A stretch of 55,037 nt of DNA, from NCBI GenBank assembly GCA_030526045.1, contig JAUNDN010000015.1, forward strand, positions 1-55,037. The letters run 5' to 3'. The notes beneath the pieces were generated by a model that was not told the origin of the DNA, made no database searches, and saw only the letters and a list, made by a program, of their open reading frames with translations. A program made the position numbers and the translations under genes. Positions 25,768-35,212 of the stretch are shown piece after piece. Numbering within the stretch: the first letter of the stretch is position 1; every line of letters begins with the position of its first letter. Origin of the DNA: Bacillota bacterium. Lineage in GTDB: Bacteria; Bacillota; Clostridia; Lachnospirales; Lachnospiraceae.

Positions 25768-26303
25768 ATCATTTCATGCTCGTCTACATCCTTACTGAGT
25801 AAATCCAGATAAGGAACGAAGATGCCCTGTTTCCTGGGAAGAATATATTCTGGATTTAGTTCTTCGTAGAGGAAGCTTTTCCTTCCGCCTCCCTTTGCTC
25901 TGTCCCAGAAAAACTTAAAAATTTCAAAGGGCAGATAGTAAAACTCGTCTCTGTGTGAAAAATAAATCAGGAAAAAAGCAATCCCTTTCTGTTTTTCAAA
26001 CTGCTCCATAAAGACCACCTGATGCTCATGAATATTTTGAAGGTTAAAGCGGTCTACTGCACACTCTTTCGCATCAAAGCAAACAGGAATCCCCTGTACC
26101 ACACCAATATAATCTACTGTACTTTTCTGTTCAAAATAGGCAAGCGTGATATGTCTGGTTGCCTTATCAATATTGATCGGTGTGATCGGCGTTGGTATCT
26201 TCTGGATCAATGCGAGCCCATTTTCCAGATATTTTTCATTTGTCCTGTTTATTAAATCTTCCAGTGTTGAGCCTCGAAGCCCTCTGGAATTCCATGTTGC
26301 CAT
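25764..26303 (-). CDS. recU: Holliday junction resolvase RecU
   Basis: A 179-aa nuclease that resolves Holliday junctions in Firmicutes. The RecU signature WNSRGLRGSTLEDLIN opens the protein, and the active-site region STVDYIGVV followed by FDAKEC carries the metal-binding acids. It starts six bases after the RluA-family gene. pbp1a, its common partner in Bacillus, is not here. Confidence 0.92.
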   Translation of the reverse strand: MATWNSRGLRGSTLEDLINRTNEKYLENGLALIQKIPTPITPINIDKATRHITLAYFEQKSTVDYIGVVQGIPVCFDAKECAVDRFNLQNIHEHQVVFMEQFEKQKGIAFFLIYFSHRDEFYYLPFEIFKFFWDRAKGGGRKSFLYEELNPEYILPRKQGIFVPYLDLLSKDVDEHEMI

Positions 26304-26309
26304 AGTCCG

Positions 26310-27296
26310 TTATCCTTCCGTTAAAAGTTGAAATTCTTTGGGTATCGGTGCTTCCACCACCCTTTCCGATAGCTGCAAAAAAGGAGGATCCAACTTCGGA
26401 AATTCCAACCGATATGCGTGAAGCAGTTGACTTTTGATGGAGAAGCGCTGCTTATAAATATCATTAAAGCTCCTGTCTCCATATTTATAATCTCCCAGCA
26501 GAGGATGCCCTGTACTTGCCATATGAATACGGATCTGATGGGGTTTCCCGGTAATCAGTTCAGCTTCCACAAGTGTTCTGTCTGAGAATTCCCTGATTGG
26601 ATAATATCTTGTTTTAATGTATTCACCCTGATCGCTTCTTTCCTTAACCAAATGGACTTTATTATTCTTTTGATCCTTGATCAGATATCCTTCCAGAGTT
26701 TCCTCCTGATCAACCCGGCCTTTTACCAGCATGCGATAAAACTTCCGTACACTGCGACTTCTGATAAGCTCATTCATTTTCTGACTTCCCTGCAATGACT
26801 TTGCTCCGATCACCAGTCCTGAGGTGTTCCGGTCAAGCCTGTTGCATACGGAGGGTTTAAAGGTAGATAACTGATTTTCCTGTAAACTGCCTTTCGAAAG
26901 CAGATAACCGATCAACCACTCATTTAAGGATAAGTCCTTAGGTTCCGCTTTTTGTGAAAGGATTCCCACCGGTTTATCCATGATGATCACATGTTCATCC
27001 TCATAAGGCACGATAATCCCATTAAGTTTCTTATATGCTGCTTTGTACTCTGCTGTCGTCTCTGCATTTTCGAAATCATCTTGAAAGCCTGCGATTGTTT
27101 CATCTGCCAAATAAAAGGACAGCTTATCTCCCTGTAGCAGTTTTTCATTCCCCTCTGCCTTTTTTCCGTTCAGAGTAATATTTTTTTTACGAAGCATTTT
27201 ATAGAAGAACGAAGAAGGAGCCTTTGGCATAAACTTGTGAAGAAATTTATCCAGTCTCTGACCTGCTTCATTTTTACCAATCTCAATCTGCTGCAT
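26310..27296 (-). CDS. RluA-family 23S rRNA/tRNA pseudouridine synthase
   Basis: A 328-aa enzyme with an N-terminal S4 domain (GQRLDKFLHKFM) and the catalytic motif NRLDRNTSGLVI, whose Asp attacks uridine. The layout is that of RluC/RluD. Which RNA position it modifies cannot be told. A stretch of about 30 residues between the S4 and catalytic domains is rich in Ala/Glu. AAAGGA lies seven bases before the ATG. Confidence 0.9.
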   Translation of the reverse strand: MQQIEIGKNEAGQRLDKFLHKFMPKAPSSFFYKMLRKKNITLNGKKAEGNEKLLQGDKLSFYLADETIAGFQDDFENAETTAEYKAAYKKLNGIIVPYEDEHVIIMDKPVGILSQKAEPKDLSLNEWLIGYLLSKGSLQENQLSTFKPSVCNRLDRNTSGLVIGAKSLQGSQKMNELIRSRSVRKFYRMLVKGRVDQEETLEGYLIKDQKNNKVHLVKERSDQGEYIKTRYYPIREFSDRTLVEAELITGKPHQIRIHMASTGHPLLGDYKYGDRSFNDIYKQRFSIKSQLLHAYRLEFPKLDPPFLQLSERVVEAPIPKEFQLLTEG

Positions 27297-27307
27297 TTTG
27301 TTTTCCT

Positions 27308-27877
27308 TTACAGAGAAATATCATACAAAGCAATCCTTACTTCATCATCTTTCTCCGGATTATTAGACTGTTCCTTATCATTTAATTTCTGAAGCTGTTC
27401 ACAATAATGCTCAAGTTTATCGGAAATTCTTATAGTCATATCCTTGAAACCGCTCTGCTTCAACATAGTCTGCAGGTGTTCCTCGCATGCTCTGCAGTCG
27501 CACTTATCACTTTCAGTATAACCGAGAATGACTTTATCCTCCACAATCATGTGACTGATCGCAAAATTTTTCTGATAGGAGGTGAAATACATATCATACA
27601 TACCGATCAGTCTGCCTATCAGTGGTTCAATTGCTTCTTTCGCTCCTTCACTGCATCCTGTTGCGCGGAAATACATGATCAGATTCACCAGACTCTTACT
27701 TGCCGGGAGACATCCCAGAGCTGCCACTACCGTAAGGAGATTCTTTTTTGTCCCTGTAGTAATGTATCCAACAGCAAATACTGCCAATGAAATTCCAAAA
27801 AATAAGATTGTTCTGATGAGCACCTGGTTCCTTTTGGCGGATAAATATCCGAAATTTCCCTTTATAGCTTTTTTCAA
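27308..27877 (-). CDS. membrane protein with a Cys-rich cytosolic part, unknown
   Basis: A 189-aa protein. A basic start is followed by two close hydrophobic segments (about residues 22-40 and 47-68) and then a soluble part of about 120 residues with three cysteines in KCDCRACEEHL. I know no family name. The start is a TTG with GGAG eight bases upstream. It lies in an operon between ygiQ and the RluA-family gene. Confidence 0.7.
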   Translation of the reverse strand: MKKAIKGNFGYLSAKRNQVLIRTILFFGISLAVFAVGYITTGTKKNLLTVVAALGCLPASKSLVNLIMYFRATGCSEGAKEAIEPLIGRLIGMYDMYFTSYQKNFAISHMIVEDKVILGYTESDKCDCRACEEHLQTMLKQSGFKDMTIRISDKLEHYCEQLQKLNDKEQSNNPEKDDEVRIALYDISL

Positions 27878-27915
27878 GACCTTTTCTCCTCTCAGCTATC
27901 CTCGTGTTTCATATC

Positions 27916-29817
27916 TTATGATTTTTTCTTTTTGTGAACGTTTCTTATGGTTCTTTTCTTCCTTTGTTCCTTTTCTCCCCGTCTTTGAGCACCTGCAGCC
28001 TCCTTGGGACGTATCAGGCACTTCTTATCATATCCAATCAGATCCTCCCGTCCGGCTTTCATGAGAGCTTCCTTTACCAAATCATAATTTTGAGGCTTCC
28101 GATATTGAATCAGTGCACGTTGCATTGCCTTCTCATGCGGATTTCGGCAAACGTAGACCTTATTTCCGTCTCTTGGATCAATTCCCGTAAAATACATAAC
28201 GGTAGATAACGTGGATGGTGTCGGATAAAAGTCCTGCACCTGTTCCGGCATATAGTTAAGATCCCGGAGATATTCTGCCAGTTCAACGGCCTCCTTCAGC
28301 GTCGAACCGGGATGTGAGGACATCAGATAAGGTACAAGGAACTGCTTCATTCCCAGGCTCTGATTAATCTTCTCATACTTTTTAACAAATTTTTCATAAA
28401 CATTTCGTCCGGGTTTTCCCATTTTAGCAAGAACCTTATCAGATATATGTTCAGGAGCCACCTTCAACTGACCGCTAACATGATGCTCCACAAGCTCTCT
28501 GAAAAAAGTATCGTCCTGATCTGCCAGCAGATAGTCAAAACGAATACCGGAGCGGATAAATACCTTCTTCACGCCGGGAAGTGCCCTCAGCTTACGAAGC
28601 AGTTGTAAATAGTCACTGTGATCAGCATTCATATTCTTGCAGGGAGTGGGAAAAAGGCACTGCCTGTTCTTACAGGCTCCGCACTTTAACTGTTTATCAC
28701 AGGCAGGATGCCTAAAATTAGCGGTAGGACCGCCTACATCATGAATATATCCCTTAAAGTCGGAATCCTTGATCAGTTCACCTGCCTCTTTAAGAATTGA
28801 CTCATGGCTTCTTACCTGTACGATTCTTCCCTGATGAAAGGTCAGGGCGCAAAAGCTGCAGGCACCGAAACAGCCTCTGTTACTGATTAATGAAAATTTA
28901 ATTTCCGCAATGGCCGGAACGCCGCCCATTTTTTCATAAGACGGATGATAGGTCTTTTGATAAGGCAACGCATAAACATCATCCATTTCCTCTACGGTTA
29001 GCGGCTTCTGTGGCGGGTTTTGCACCACATAAACACCACCTGTATAGCCCTCCACAAGTATTTTGGCAGTAAAGGGATCTGTATTCTGATATTGTACACC
29101 AAAGCTTTGGGCATACTTTTCGGGATTTTCCTTCATCTCATCATAGGGAGGGAGTTCTATTGCGTTATACTCTTCATCTTCTAAGCCGGTAATTCCTGAA
29201 ATGTCTTTTGTCTTATAGACAGTTCCCGGAATAAAGGTAATATCCTTAACTTCGATTCCGCTCTGCAGTGCATCAGCAATCTCTACGATCGACTTTTCTC
29301 CCATTCCGTAGGAAATCAGATCAGCCTGACTGTCAAGCAGGATAGAACGTTTCAGTGAATCACTCCAATAATCGTAATGGGCAAGCCGACGCAGGCTGGC
29401 TTCAATCCCGCCAATTATGATAGGAACATCCTTATAGGTTTTTCTTATCAGGTTTCCGTAAACAACGGTGGCATAATCAGGCCGTTTCCCCATAACTCCG
29501 CCGGGTGTATAGGCGTCTGTAGGACGCTTCTTTTTGGAAACAAAATAGTGATTTACCATGGAATCCATGTTACCACCGGCAATTAGAAATGCGAGCCTCG
29601 GCTTACCAAGAATGGTAATACTTCTATCGTCCTTCCAGTCCGGCTGTGAAATAATACCGACACTGTAGCCGTGGGCTTCCAGTACCCGGCTGATGATTGC
29701 GTGTCCGAAGGAAGGATGGTCCACATAAGCATCACCAATCACAAATACAAAATCAAGCTGCTCAATATTTCTCTCTTCCATATCCTGTCTGGATATAGGT
29801 AAAAATCCATTATTCAA
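27916..29817 (-). CDS. YgiQ family radical SAM protein
   Basis: A 633-aa radical SAM protein of the YgiQ family, of unknown substrate. The N-terminal [18 protein letters not shown] motif is diagnostic, the cluster motif is [10 protein letters not shown], and a Cys-rich stretch [15 protein letters not shown] may hold another cluster. The C-terminus is very basic. A TTG start at 29817 is favoured because GGAGG lies five bases upstream; it overlaps the HAD gene end by eight bases. Confidence 0.93.
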   Translation of the reverse strand: MNNGFLPISRQDMEERNIEQLDFVFVIGDAYVDHPSFGHAIISRVLEAHGYSVGIISQPDWKDDRSITILGKPRLAFLIAGGNMDSMVNHYFVSKKKRPTDAYTPGGVMGKRPDYATVVYGNLIRKTYKDVPIIIGGIEASLRRLAHYDYWSDSLKRSILLDSQADLISYGMGEKSIVEIADALQSGIEVKDITFIPGTVYKTKDISGITGLEDEEYNAIELPPYDEMKENPEKYAQSFGVQYQNTDPFTAKILVEGYTGGVYVVQNPPQKPLTVEEMDDVYALPYQKTYHPSYEKMGGVPAIAEIKFSLISNRGCFGACSFCALTFHQGRIVQVRSHESILKEAGELIKDSDFKGYIHDVGGPTANFRHPACDKQLKCGACKNRQCLFPTPCKNMNADHSDYLQLLRKLRALPGVKKVFIRSGIRFDYLLADQDDTFFRELVEHHVSGQLKVAPEHISDKVLAKMGKPGRNVYEKFVKKYEKINQSLGMKQFLVPYLMSSHPGSTLKEAVELAEYLRDLNYMPEQVQDFYPTPSTLSTVMYFTGIDPRDGNKVYVCRNPHEKAMQRALIQYRKPQNYDLVKEALMKAGREDLIGYDKKCLIRPKEAAGAQRRGEKEQRKKRTIRNVHKKKKS

Positions 29818-30487
29818 GGAGTCCTCCCGTCTGCTTCAATTCTGCCATAATGTCATAATAATTCTTGATAAAGTAGTCGGAAAGCCTGCGTTTTTCCTTC
29901 TCCTGGTGACGGGAATAGTCATCCTCCACTGCACAAACCTTCATACCGGCTGCTTTCCCCGCCTGTATTCCCGGAACAATATCCTCAAAAACAAGACATT
30001 TATAGGGCTCAGCGCCACAAATCCTTGCCGCCTCAAGATATACATCCGGTGCCGGCTTCCCCTTCTCTACATCGCATCCTGTTACAATACAATCAAAATA
30101 ATCAAAGACTCCGTGCACCCTGATCACATTTTCCACCAGCTCCCTGGAATTGCTTGTAGCGATTCCAAGACGGATCCCATTCTTATGACAATATGTAAGA
30201 AATTCCATCGCACCGTCTTTAAAAGGAACCTGATAGGTATATTTGTCCCACGCCATCTGATTCCAGTCTTCTTTCATTTTCTCAATACTATCCGGTATAT
30301 GAAATTTGGTTTTAAAATACTGAGCCGTTTCCGAAAAGCTCATGCCCTCAATTTCTGATTGTAATCCCTCCGGTAAAGGAATACCGAATCTTCCCAAATA
30401 TTCGATATCAATTTCTTTCCACATCCACATGGAATCAACCAGCGTTCCATCCAGATCAAACAATACGGCATCTATATTTTCAAGCAT
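29810..30487 (-). CDS. HAD family phosphatase (beta-phosphoglucomutase-like)
   Basis: A 225-aa haloacid-dehalogenase-like hydrolase. Motif [11 protein letters not shown], motif II ATSNS and motif [16 protein letters not shown] with [11 protein letters not shown] are all present, with the helical cap of the PGMB-like subgroup. The substrate is not predictable. It overlaps rsuA by eight bases and ygiQ by eight bases. Confidence 0.9.
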   Translation of the reverse strand: MLENIDAVLFDLDGTLVDSMWMWKEIDIEYLGRFGIPLPEGLQSEIEGMSFSETAQYFKTKFHIPDSIEKMKEDWNQMAWDKYTYQVPFKDGAMEFLTYCHKNGIRLGIATSNSRELVENVIRVHGVFDYFDCIVTGCDVEKGKPAPDVYLEAARICGAEPYKCLVFEDIVPGIQAGKAAGMKVCAVEDDYSRHQEKEKRRLSDYFIKNYYDIMAELKQTGGLLE

Positions 30488-31211
30488 ACAATTCGCTAAC
30501 CTCTTCCTTAGTTAATTCTCGTATCTGACCTTCCTTCAGACGCTCATCCAAATGAAGCTTTCCCATGGATACACGCTTTAAATATGTCACCTGCAAGCCA
30601 ACTGACAGAAACATTCGTTTAATCTGATGGAATTTACCTTCTGTAATCGTAATATAGCAGACTTGATCTTCTTCCTTCTCAATAACAGCAGGCAGGGTCA
30701 ATTCCTGCTCACCGATATCAACGCCTGCTTCAAGCAGTCTGATCATTTCATCCGTAAGAATCCCATCTGTCTTTACATAGTATTTCTTCGCCACATGCTT
30801 CTTGGGCGATAACAGATTATGAGCCAGTTCACCATCATTGGTAAGTAAAAGCAATCCTACTGTATCCTTGTCAAGTCTTCCTACCGGGAAAATATCCTGA
30901 ATCGGTATTCCCTTAAGCTCTCCCTGATGCATCAGCTGATATTGATCCCTGAAGAGATCCAATACTGTCTTTTCCTTATGATCTTTTGTTGCTGTGATCA
31001 CTCCTGCAGGCTTATTCATTTGAAAATAGACAAAAGGTTGATATTGATATTCCTTTCCGCAGCAAAGAATACGTACGTTTTTCTCATCTACCTGCGTTTC
31101 GGGCTTCTTGACAGGAATTCCGTCAACCAATACCTGCCCCTTTTTCAGAAGTTCCTTCACCTGATTCCTTGAACTGATATTTAATTCACATAATAATTTG
31201 TCAATTCTCAT
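30480..31211 (-). CDS. rsuA: RsuA-family rRNA pseudouridine synthase
   Basis: A 243-aa enzyme with an N-terminal S4 domain (MRIDKLLCELN) and the catalytic GRLDKDTVGLLLL motif. Its length and short C-terminus fit RsuA (16S position 516) better than RluB. No clear Shine-Dalgarno site precedes the ATG. It is divergent from ylbJ with only 38 bases between them. Confidence 0.9.
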   Translation of the reverse strand: MRIDKLLCELNISSRNQVKELLKKGQVLVDGIPVKKPETQVDEKNVRILCCGKEYQYQPFVYFQMNKPAGVITATKDHKEKTVLDLFRDQYQLMHQGELKGIPIQDIFPVGRLDKDTVGLLLLTNDGELAHNLLSPKKHVAKKYYVKTDGILTDEMIRLLEAGVDIGEQELTLPAVIEKEEDQVCYITITEGKFHQIKRMFLSVGLQVTYLKRVSMGKLHLDERLKEGQIRELTKEEVSELYA

Positions 31212-31249
31212 AACAATAATAATAACATAAATCAGAAGAAGCGCCTATC

Positions 31250-32188
31250 ATGAAAAAAAGATTTAATGTTCTTTCTTTTTATTCCGTTCTTGCAATTACA
31301 CTTAGCACCATTATTTTGTGCTTTCCTTCTGAATGTCTTTCCTTTTCATTAAACGGACTGAATCTCTGGTTTAGCAAAATGATTCCCGCATTGTTTCCTT
31401 TTATGGTTCTGTCAGGTATCATGATCCGAATGAATCTGGTTTCCTCCTGTGTCCGATTCCTTACACCTGCTATTGGAAGGCTCTTTTGTGTTTCACCCTC
31501 CTGTATCTACGGTATTGTGATTGGCTTCTTATGTGGCTTTCCAATGGGAGCCCACACAGCTGCAGAGCTTTATGAACATAAACTTATTTCAAAGGAGGAG
31601 GCGTCCTTTCTTCTTTCCTTTTGCAATAACATCGGTCCGGTTTATTTCTTAAGCTTTGTACTTCCGACACTTAGAATCGATTCTCCCGGTATTTATCTCT
31701 TTGGTATGTATGGTCTTCCTTTTCTGTATGGTATATTTTTGCGCTACACAATATACAGGCGAAGAATTTCGTTTATCAACGTAACAAATCCCAACCGGAC
31801 ACAAGCGGTATCTCTCCTTAATGCACTGGATGAATCTATATTCAACGCTTTATCCGGCATCACAAGATTAGGAGGCTACATGATCTTTTTTAATCTGCTG
31901 TTTATTCTTCCGGCACTTGCAGCTTACCTACTCCCGCTCACTCCTTCACAAAGTTCCTGTTTAACAGGCTCTCTGGGGTGTCTTCTGGAAATATCCGGTG
32001 GTATTGGCTTATTAGGCAATCAGATTCCCGAGTTGGTTTTGTGTATATTACCTTTCGGTGGTTTTTCCTGTATCGCGCAGACCTACAGTATGATTAAAAA
32101 TACGCAGCTTTCTCTCAGCAAATATGTGATGCATAAAATGGTACTTACCGCCATCACCGTCGTTTATTACGCTTTAATAAATGCATGA
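31250..32188 (+). CDS. ylbJ: YlbJ-like sporulation membrane protein (Gate domain)
   Basis: A 312-aa polytopic protein with about eight hydrophobic segments and the Gate (nucleoside-recognition) pattern. GFLCGFPMGAHTAAELYE and NNIGPVYFLSFV match YlbJ, a sporulation integral membrane protein controlled by sigma E in Bacillus. Whether this bacterium sporulates cannot be shown here, though gerW also lies in the window. Its 3' end overlaps the facing amidase gene by 35 bases. Confidence 0.85.
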   Translation: MKKRFNVLSFYSVLAITLSTIILCFPSECLSFSLNGLNLWFSKMIPALFPFMVLSGIMIRMNLVSSCVRFLTPAIGRLFCVSPSCIYGIVIGFLCGFPMGAHTAAELYEHKLISKEEASFLLSFCNNIGPVYFLSFVLPTLRIDSPGIYLFGMYGLPFLYGIFLRYTIYRRRISFINVTNPNRTQAVSLLNALDESIFNALSGITRLGGYMIFFNLLFILPALAAYLLPLTPSQSSCLTGSLGCLLEISGGIGLLGNQIPELVLCILPFGGFSCIAQTYSMIKNTQLSLSKYVMHKMVLTAITVVYYALINA

Positions 32189-33434
32189 TTCGTCTGAGCA
32201 TGATGATCGAAATGATTACAATACACAAAATTAGAATGATGATAATGATAATCACCGGAATGATGGAAGGCTGCTTCGGCTGCGTCGTTTCCTCATACAC
32301 TATTTCCTTATAGCTTTGCTGTTTCTTTTGTATTGCATCTTCTCTTGCCTTTTCAAGCTCATCAGCAAGGCGCTGTGGATCCGTAATAGGTGAAATACTT
32401 ACAATATTGCTTTCTGTCCATTTGTCAAAGCCGTTATAAGCACTAACCCTCAGTTCAATGTCCCTGTCAAAGGGAAGCTGAATCGTCACCCTGTTTTCGT
32501 CCTGTGAACGATTCCATGCCTCAGGTCTTGGCCATGTCTGTAAATCTGAATATGAATTTCCGCCGTTCGTACTGTAACTATAGTACTGAATATAGCTTTC
32601 GGCATCCTTTGCTTCAATTCTGACTATCACCTCTCCTGTTTCCTGATCAACGGATTCCACCTCAATGCTGCAAAGCTCCGGCGCTGTTTCATCGGGTCTG
32701 ACAATGCCGGAAGGAATACTGATATTACTCACAGGATAATCACGATAATCAACCCCTAGTGTATCCGATTTCAATCCAAAATATTTGGCAACTGCAGTTG
32801 CATCCATTCTGCCAAGCTCCCTTAGCTGCTCCTCCCCTTCCTGATAGAACGGCTGGTCAGCCGCATGATCCAGGTGGCAGTGCTCAATCAGCGCAGATGG
32901 AATTCCCTCCTCGGTACAATAGCGCAAAATACCATAGTAATTCTGATCCCTGTCATTGAGCCTTGTCTTTATTCCTCTGGAATACAATCCAAGATCCGTA
33001 AATTCCTGCATTTGGATTTCTGCAAAGGCATACCCCTTGGAATAATATTCTCCGGTCGCGGGCACCCAGACCTCCGCGCCAAACAGATCATGCTTTACAG
33101 ACATATTAAAGTGAAGGCAGAACAGAAAATCTGCATTTTTTTCTTTTGCAAACTTCGCTCTGTCTTTAATACTCATATCAATATCTGTTTCACGTGTCAA
33201 ATAAACCTCAATGCCCTCGTACTTTTCCAGTTCCTCCTTCATTGCCTGCGCAACAATGGGATTAAGCTCCTTTTCAACATATTGTTCGTACTGACCTCCC
33301 AGGTTTTCTCCCCCGTGGCCGGGATCAATAACGATGACAAGCTTCTCATCCGCTTTACCTTCAATCGATGTAACATAAAAAGCTGTCATAAACAGAAGAA
33401 CTGCAATGCAAATCAAAATGCCTTTTTTTCTCAT
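32154..33434 (-). CDS. N-acetylmuramoyl-L-alanine amidase, membrane-anchored
   Basis: A 426-aa cell-wall amidase. A signal-type hydrophobic N-terminus is followed by an Amidase_3 domain (about residues 35-220) with DPGHGG, the LHFN His and catalytic SALIEHCHLDH Glu/His. A beta-rich, Ig-like region (about 245-350) comes next, then a Glu/Gln/Lys-rich linker and a C-terminal membrane helix with a basic tail. It splits the bond between muramic acid and the stem peptide. The ATG at 33434 has AGGGGG four bases upstream. The 35-base 3' overlap with ylbJ is convergent. Confidence 0.9.
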   Translation of the reverse strand: MRKKGILICIAVLLFMTAFYVTSIEGKADEKLVIVIDPGHGGENLGGQYEQYVEKELNPIVAQAMKEELEKYEGIEVYLTRETDIDMSIKDRAKFAKEKNADFLFCLHFNMSVKHDLFGAEVWVPATGEYYSKGYAFAEIQMQEFTDLGLYSRGIKTRLNDRDQNYYGILRYCTEEGIPSALIEHCHLDHAADQPFYQEGEEQLRELGRMDATAVAKYFGLKSDTLGVDYRDYPVSNISIPSGIVRPDETAPELCSIEVESVDQETGEVIVRIEAKDAESYIQYYSYSTNGGNSYSDLQTWPRPEAWNRSQDENRVTIQLPFDRDIELRVSAYNGFDKWTESNIVSISPITDPQRLADELEKAREDAIQKKQQSYKEIVYEETTQPKQPSIIPVIIIIIILILCIVIISIIMLRRIMHLLKRNKRR

Positions 33435-33447
33435 GTATCCCCCTATC

Positions 33448-33482
33448 AAAAAAACCGGCTTCTCCCTATGGTCAAAGCCGGT
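33448..33482 (-). terminator. terminator upstream of the amidase gene
   Basis: ACCGGCTT (33454-33461) pairs with AAGCCGGT (33475-33482), followed on the minus strand by seven T. It ends the coaD/coiled-coil transcript, so the amidase gene likely has its own promoter or is read through. Confidence 0.85.
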
Positions 33483-33498
33483 CAGAATTCTTATTTGT

Positions 33499-34113
33499 TT
33501 AAAGTAAATCCAGGTTCAGCCCTTCTGAAGTACCTTCACTCTCAGCAGTTTCCTGTCCGATATACTCGTCAGCCTCCGGTGGGTTCAACTCAACTCTGTT
33601 TGCATTTACCACATCATTGTATTGATTTAATGCGGTAATAAAGCTTTCATAATGATCTGAGGTCATTTTCATGGTCTGTGTCAGAAGATTCTCAATGTTG
33701 GCAAGAATATCATCTGTATACTGCATGGCAGCGGCCCTCATATTATTTGCCTCTATTGTTGCACTATCAAGAATTTCCTGTGCCTGCTGGCTTGCCTGCT
33801 TCACAACTGCGGTAGCCTGTGCATAAGCCTGCTGATAAATCTCATGCTCGCTGATCAATTCATTGGTATGGATGGTTGCTTCATTGATCAATGCCTCTGC
33901 TTTGGCACGTGCATCATTCAGAATTGCCTCTTTATTACTAATGATCTTTTGATAGCGTTTGATTTCATCAGGAGTCTTCATCCGAAGCTCACGAAGAAGT
34001 TCATCAATTTCTTCTTTGTTAACAATAATTTTGGTATTTGAAAGCGGCTGGTATTTACAACCGTCAATATACGCTTCAATCTCATCAATCAACTGTTCGA
34101 TTCTGCTGCTCAT
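33499..34113 (-). CDS. coiled-coil protein, DivIVA/ATP-synthase-b-like, unknown
   Basis: A 204-aa soluble protein dominated by a long Ala/Gln/Glu-rich coiled coil (about residues 50-150) with an acidic tail rich in Glu and Ser. No signal or membrane segment is seen. Similar proteins occur next to coaD in related Clostridia and are often labelled only by their coiled coil; a DivIVA-like scaffold role is a guess. It lies 21 bases after coaD and ends in a strong terminator. Confidence 0.7.
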   Translation of the reverse strand: MSSRIEQLIDEIEAYIDGCKYQPLSNTKIIVNKEEIDELLRELRMKTPDEIKRYQKIISNKEAILNDARAKAEALINEATIHTNELISEHEIYQQAYAQATAVVKQASQQAQEILDSATIEANNMRAAAMQYTDDILANIENLLTQTMKMTSDHYESFITALNQYNDVVNANRVELNPPEADEYIGQETAESEGTSEGLNLDLL

Positions 34114-34134
34114 TCGCTTTCCCCCGTTTATCTC

Positions 34135-34620
34135 TTATTTAATTCCATATTTCTCATAAACAAGATCTGCCACAAAGTCAGGCACACACATGGATATGTC
34201 TCCTCCAAAGCTTGCAATTTCCTTAACACTTGAGGAACTTAAATATGCATATTCAAGGCTTGTCGTCAGAAATATAGTATCTAATGCTCCGTTTGACAGC
34301 TTGGCATTGGTCTGTGCATTTTGAAGCTCATATTCAAAGTCTGTGATTGCTCTAAGACCTCTGATCACGACATGAATATTACGTGAACTTGCATAATCTA
34401 CAAGAAGACCGCTAAAGGACTCAACCTTTACGTTGGGAATATCCTTTACTGCTTCCTTTAATATCTTAACACGTTCTTCCACAGAAAACAATGGAGTCTT
34501 TAGCTTATTATTCAAAACACTGACTGTTAATTCATCAAAAATCTGTGATGCTCGTTTGATCACATCCAGATGTCCGTAAGTAACCGGATCAAAGCTTCCC
34601 GGATATATAGCTGCTTTCAT
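34135..34620 (-). CDS. coaD: phosphopantetheine adenylyltransferase
   Basis: A 161-aa enzyme of CoA synthesis, transferring AMP from ATP to 4'-phosphopantetheine. The nucleotidyltransferase motif [15 protein letters not shown] and the late motif [16 protein letters not shown] are intact, and the length is standard. The rsmD-coaD order is conserved in many Firmicutes. Confidence 0.97.
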   Translation of the reverse strand: MKAAIYPGSFDPVTYGHLDVIKRASQIFDELTVSVLNNKLKTPLFSVEERVKILKEAVKDIPNVKVESFSGLLVDYASSRNIHVVIRGLRAITDFEYELQNAQTNAKLSNGALDTIFLTTSLEYAYLSSSSVKEIASFGGDISMCVPDFVADLVYEKYGIK

Positions 34621-34652
34621 CTTTTCCTCTTTCTTAGCGGTTTTACCGTTAT

Positions 34653-35201
34653 TTATTCTCTGCCAATAAATACATGTTTATTGGTCTTGTAAAGCTTTTC
34701 TTTTTTTACCTTGAAACCAAGCTCCGTAATAAAATCAAAGGATTGATCAAGCTTTGCTTCAATAATCATCAATGTACTTTCCGTAATGTATGGCTGCATT
34801 GCAAGCAGCTGAAACAATTCCCGTTCATAGCCGGCATGGTAGGGGGGATCCATAAAAACGATATCTACTTCCTTTTCGTGAATCATGGAAAGAGCACTGA
34901 AAACATCCTGTTTCAGCAGTGTAGCACTCTCCGTAAATTTTGTAAAGGCTATATTTTCCTGAATACACGTGATGGCTTCTCTTCCGTTTTCTACAAAATA
35001 TGCGTGGGAAGCCCCACGGCTTAGAGCTTCAATTCCGATACCGCCGCTTCCCGCAAATAGATCCACAAAAATACAACCGGGTATTTCTGCCTGTATCATA
35101 TTAAACAGGGTTTCCTTAATTCTGTCTGTGGTTGGTCTGGTATCTGTTCCTTCAGGAGTCTTCAGTTTGAGACTTCTGGCTCTTCCGGCTATAACACGCA
35201 T
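34653..35201 (-). CDS. rsmD: 16S rRNA (guanine966-N2)-methyltransferase RsmD
   Basis: A 182-aa SAM-dependent methyltransferase. The N-terminal [10 protein letters not shown] and [14 protein letters not shown] motifs are typical of RsmD, with SAM-binding [14 protein letters not shown] and catalytic DPPY. The ATG at 35201 has GAGAGGA nearby; a GTG five codons earlier lies in that ribosome site. It starts 11 bases after the topoisomerase A gene. Confidence 0.95.
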   Translation of the reverse strand: MRVIAGRARSLKLKTPEGTDTRPTTDRIKETLFNMIQAEIPGCIFVDLFAGSGGIGIEALSRGASHAYFVENGREAITCIQENIAFTKFTESATLLKQDVFSALSMIHEKEVDIVFMDPPYHAGYERELFQLLAMQPYITESTLMIIEAKLDQSFDFITELGFKVKKEKLYKTNKHVFIGRE

Positions 35202-35212
35202 GGTTATTCCTC

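Noticed and set aside
32865-33638. 257-codon plus-strand frame opposite the amidase
   Set aside because: It crosses the amidase start, a terminator and the next gene; no ribosome site or domain is visible.
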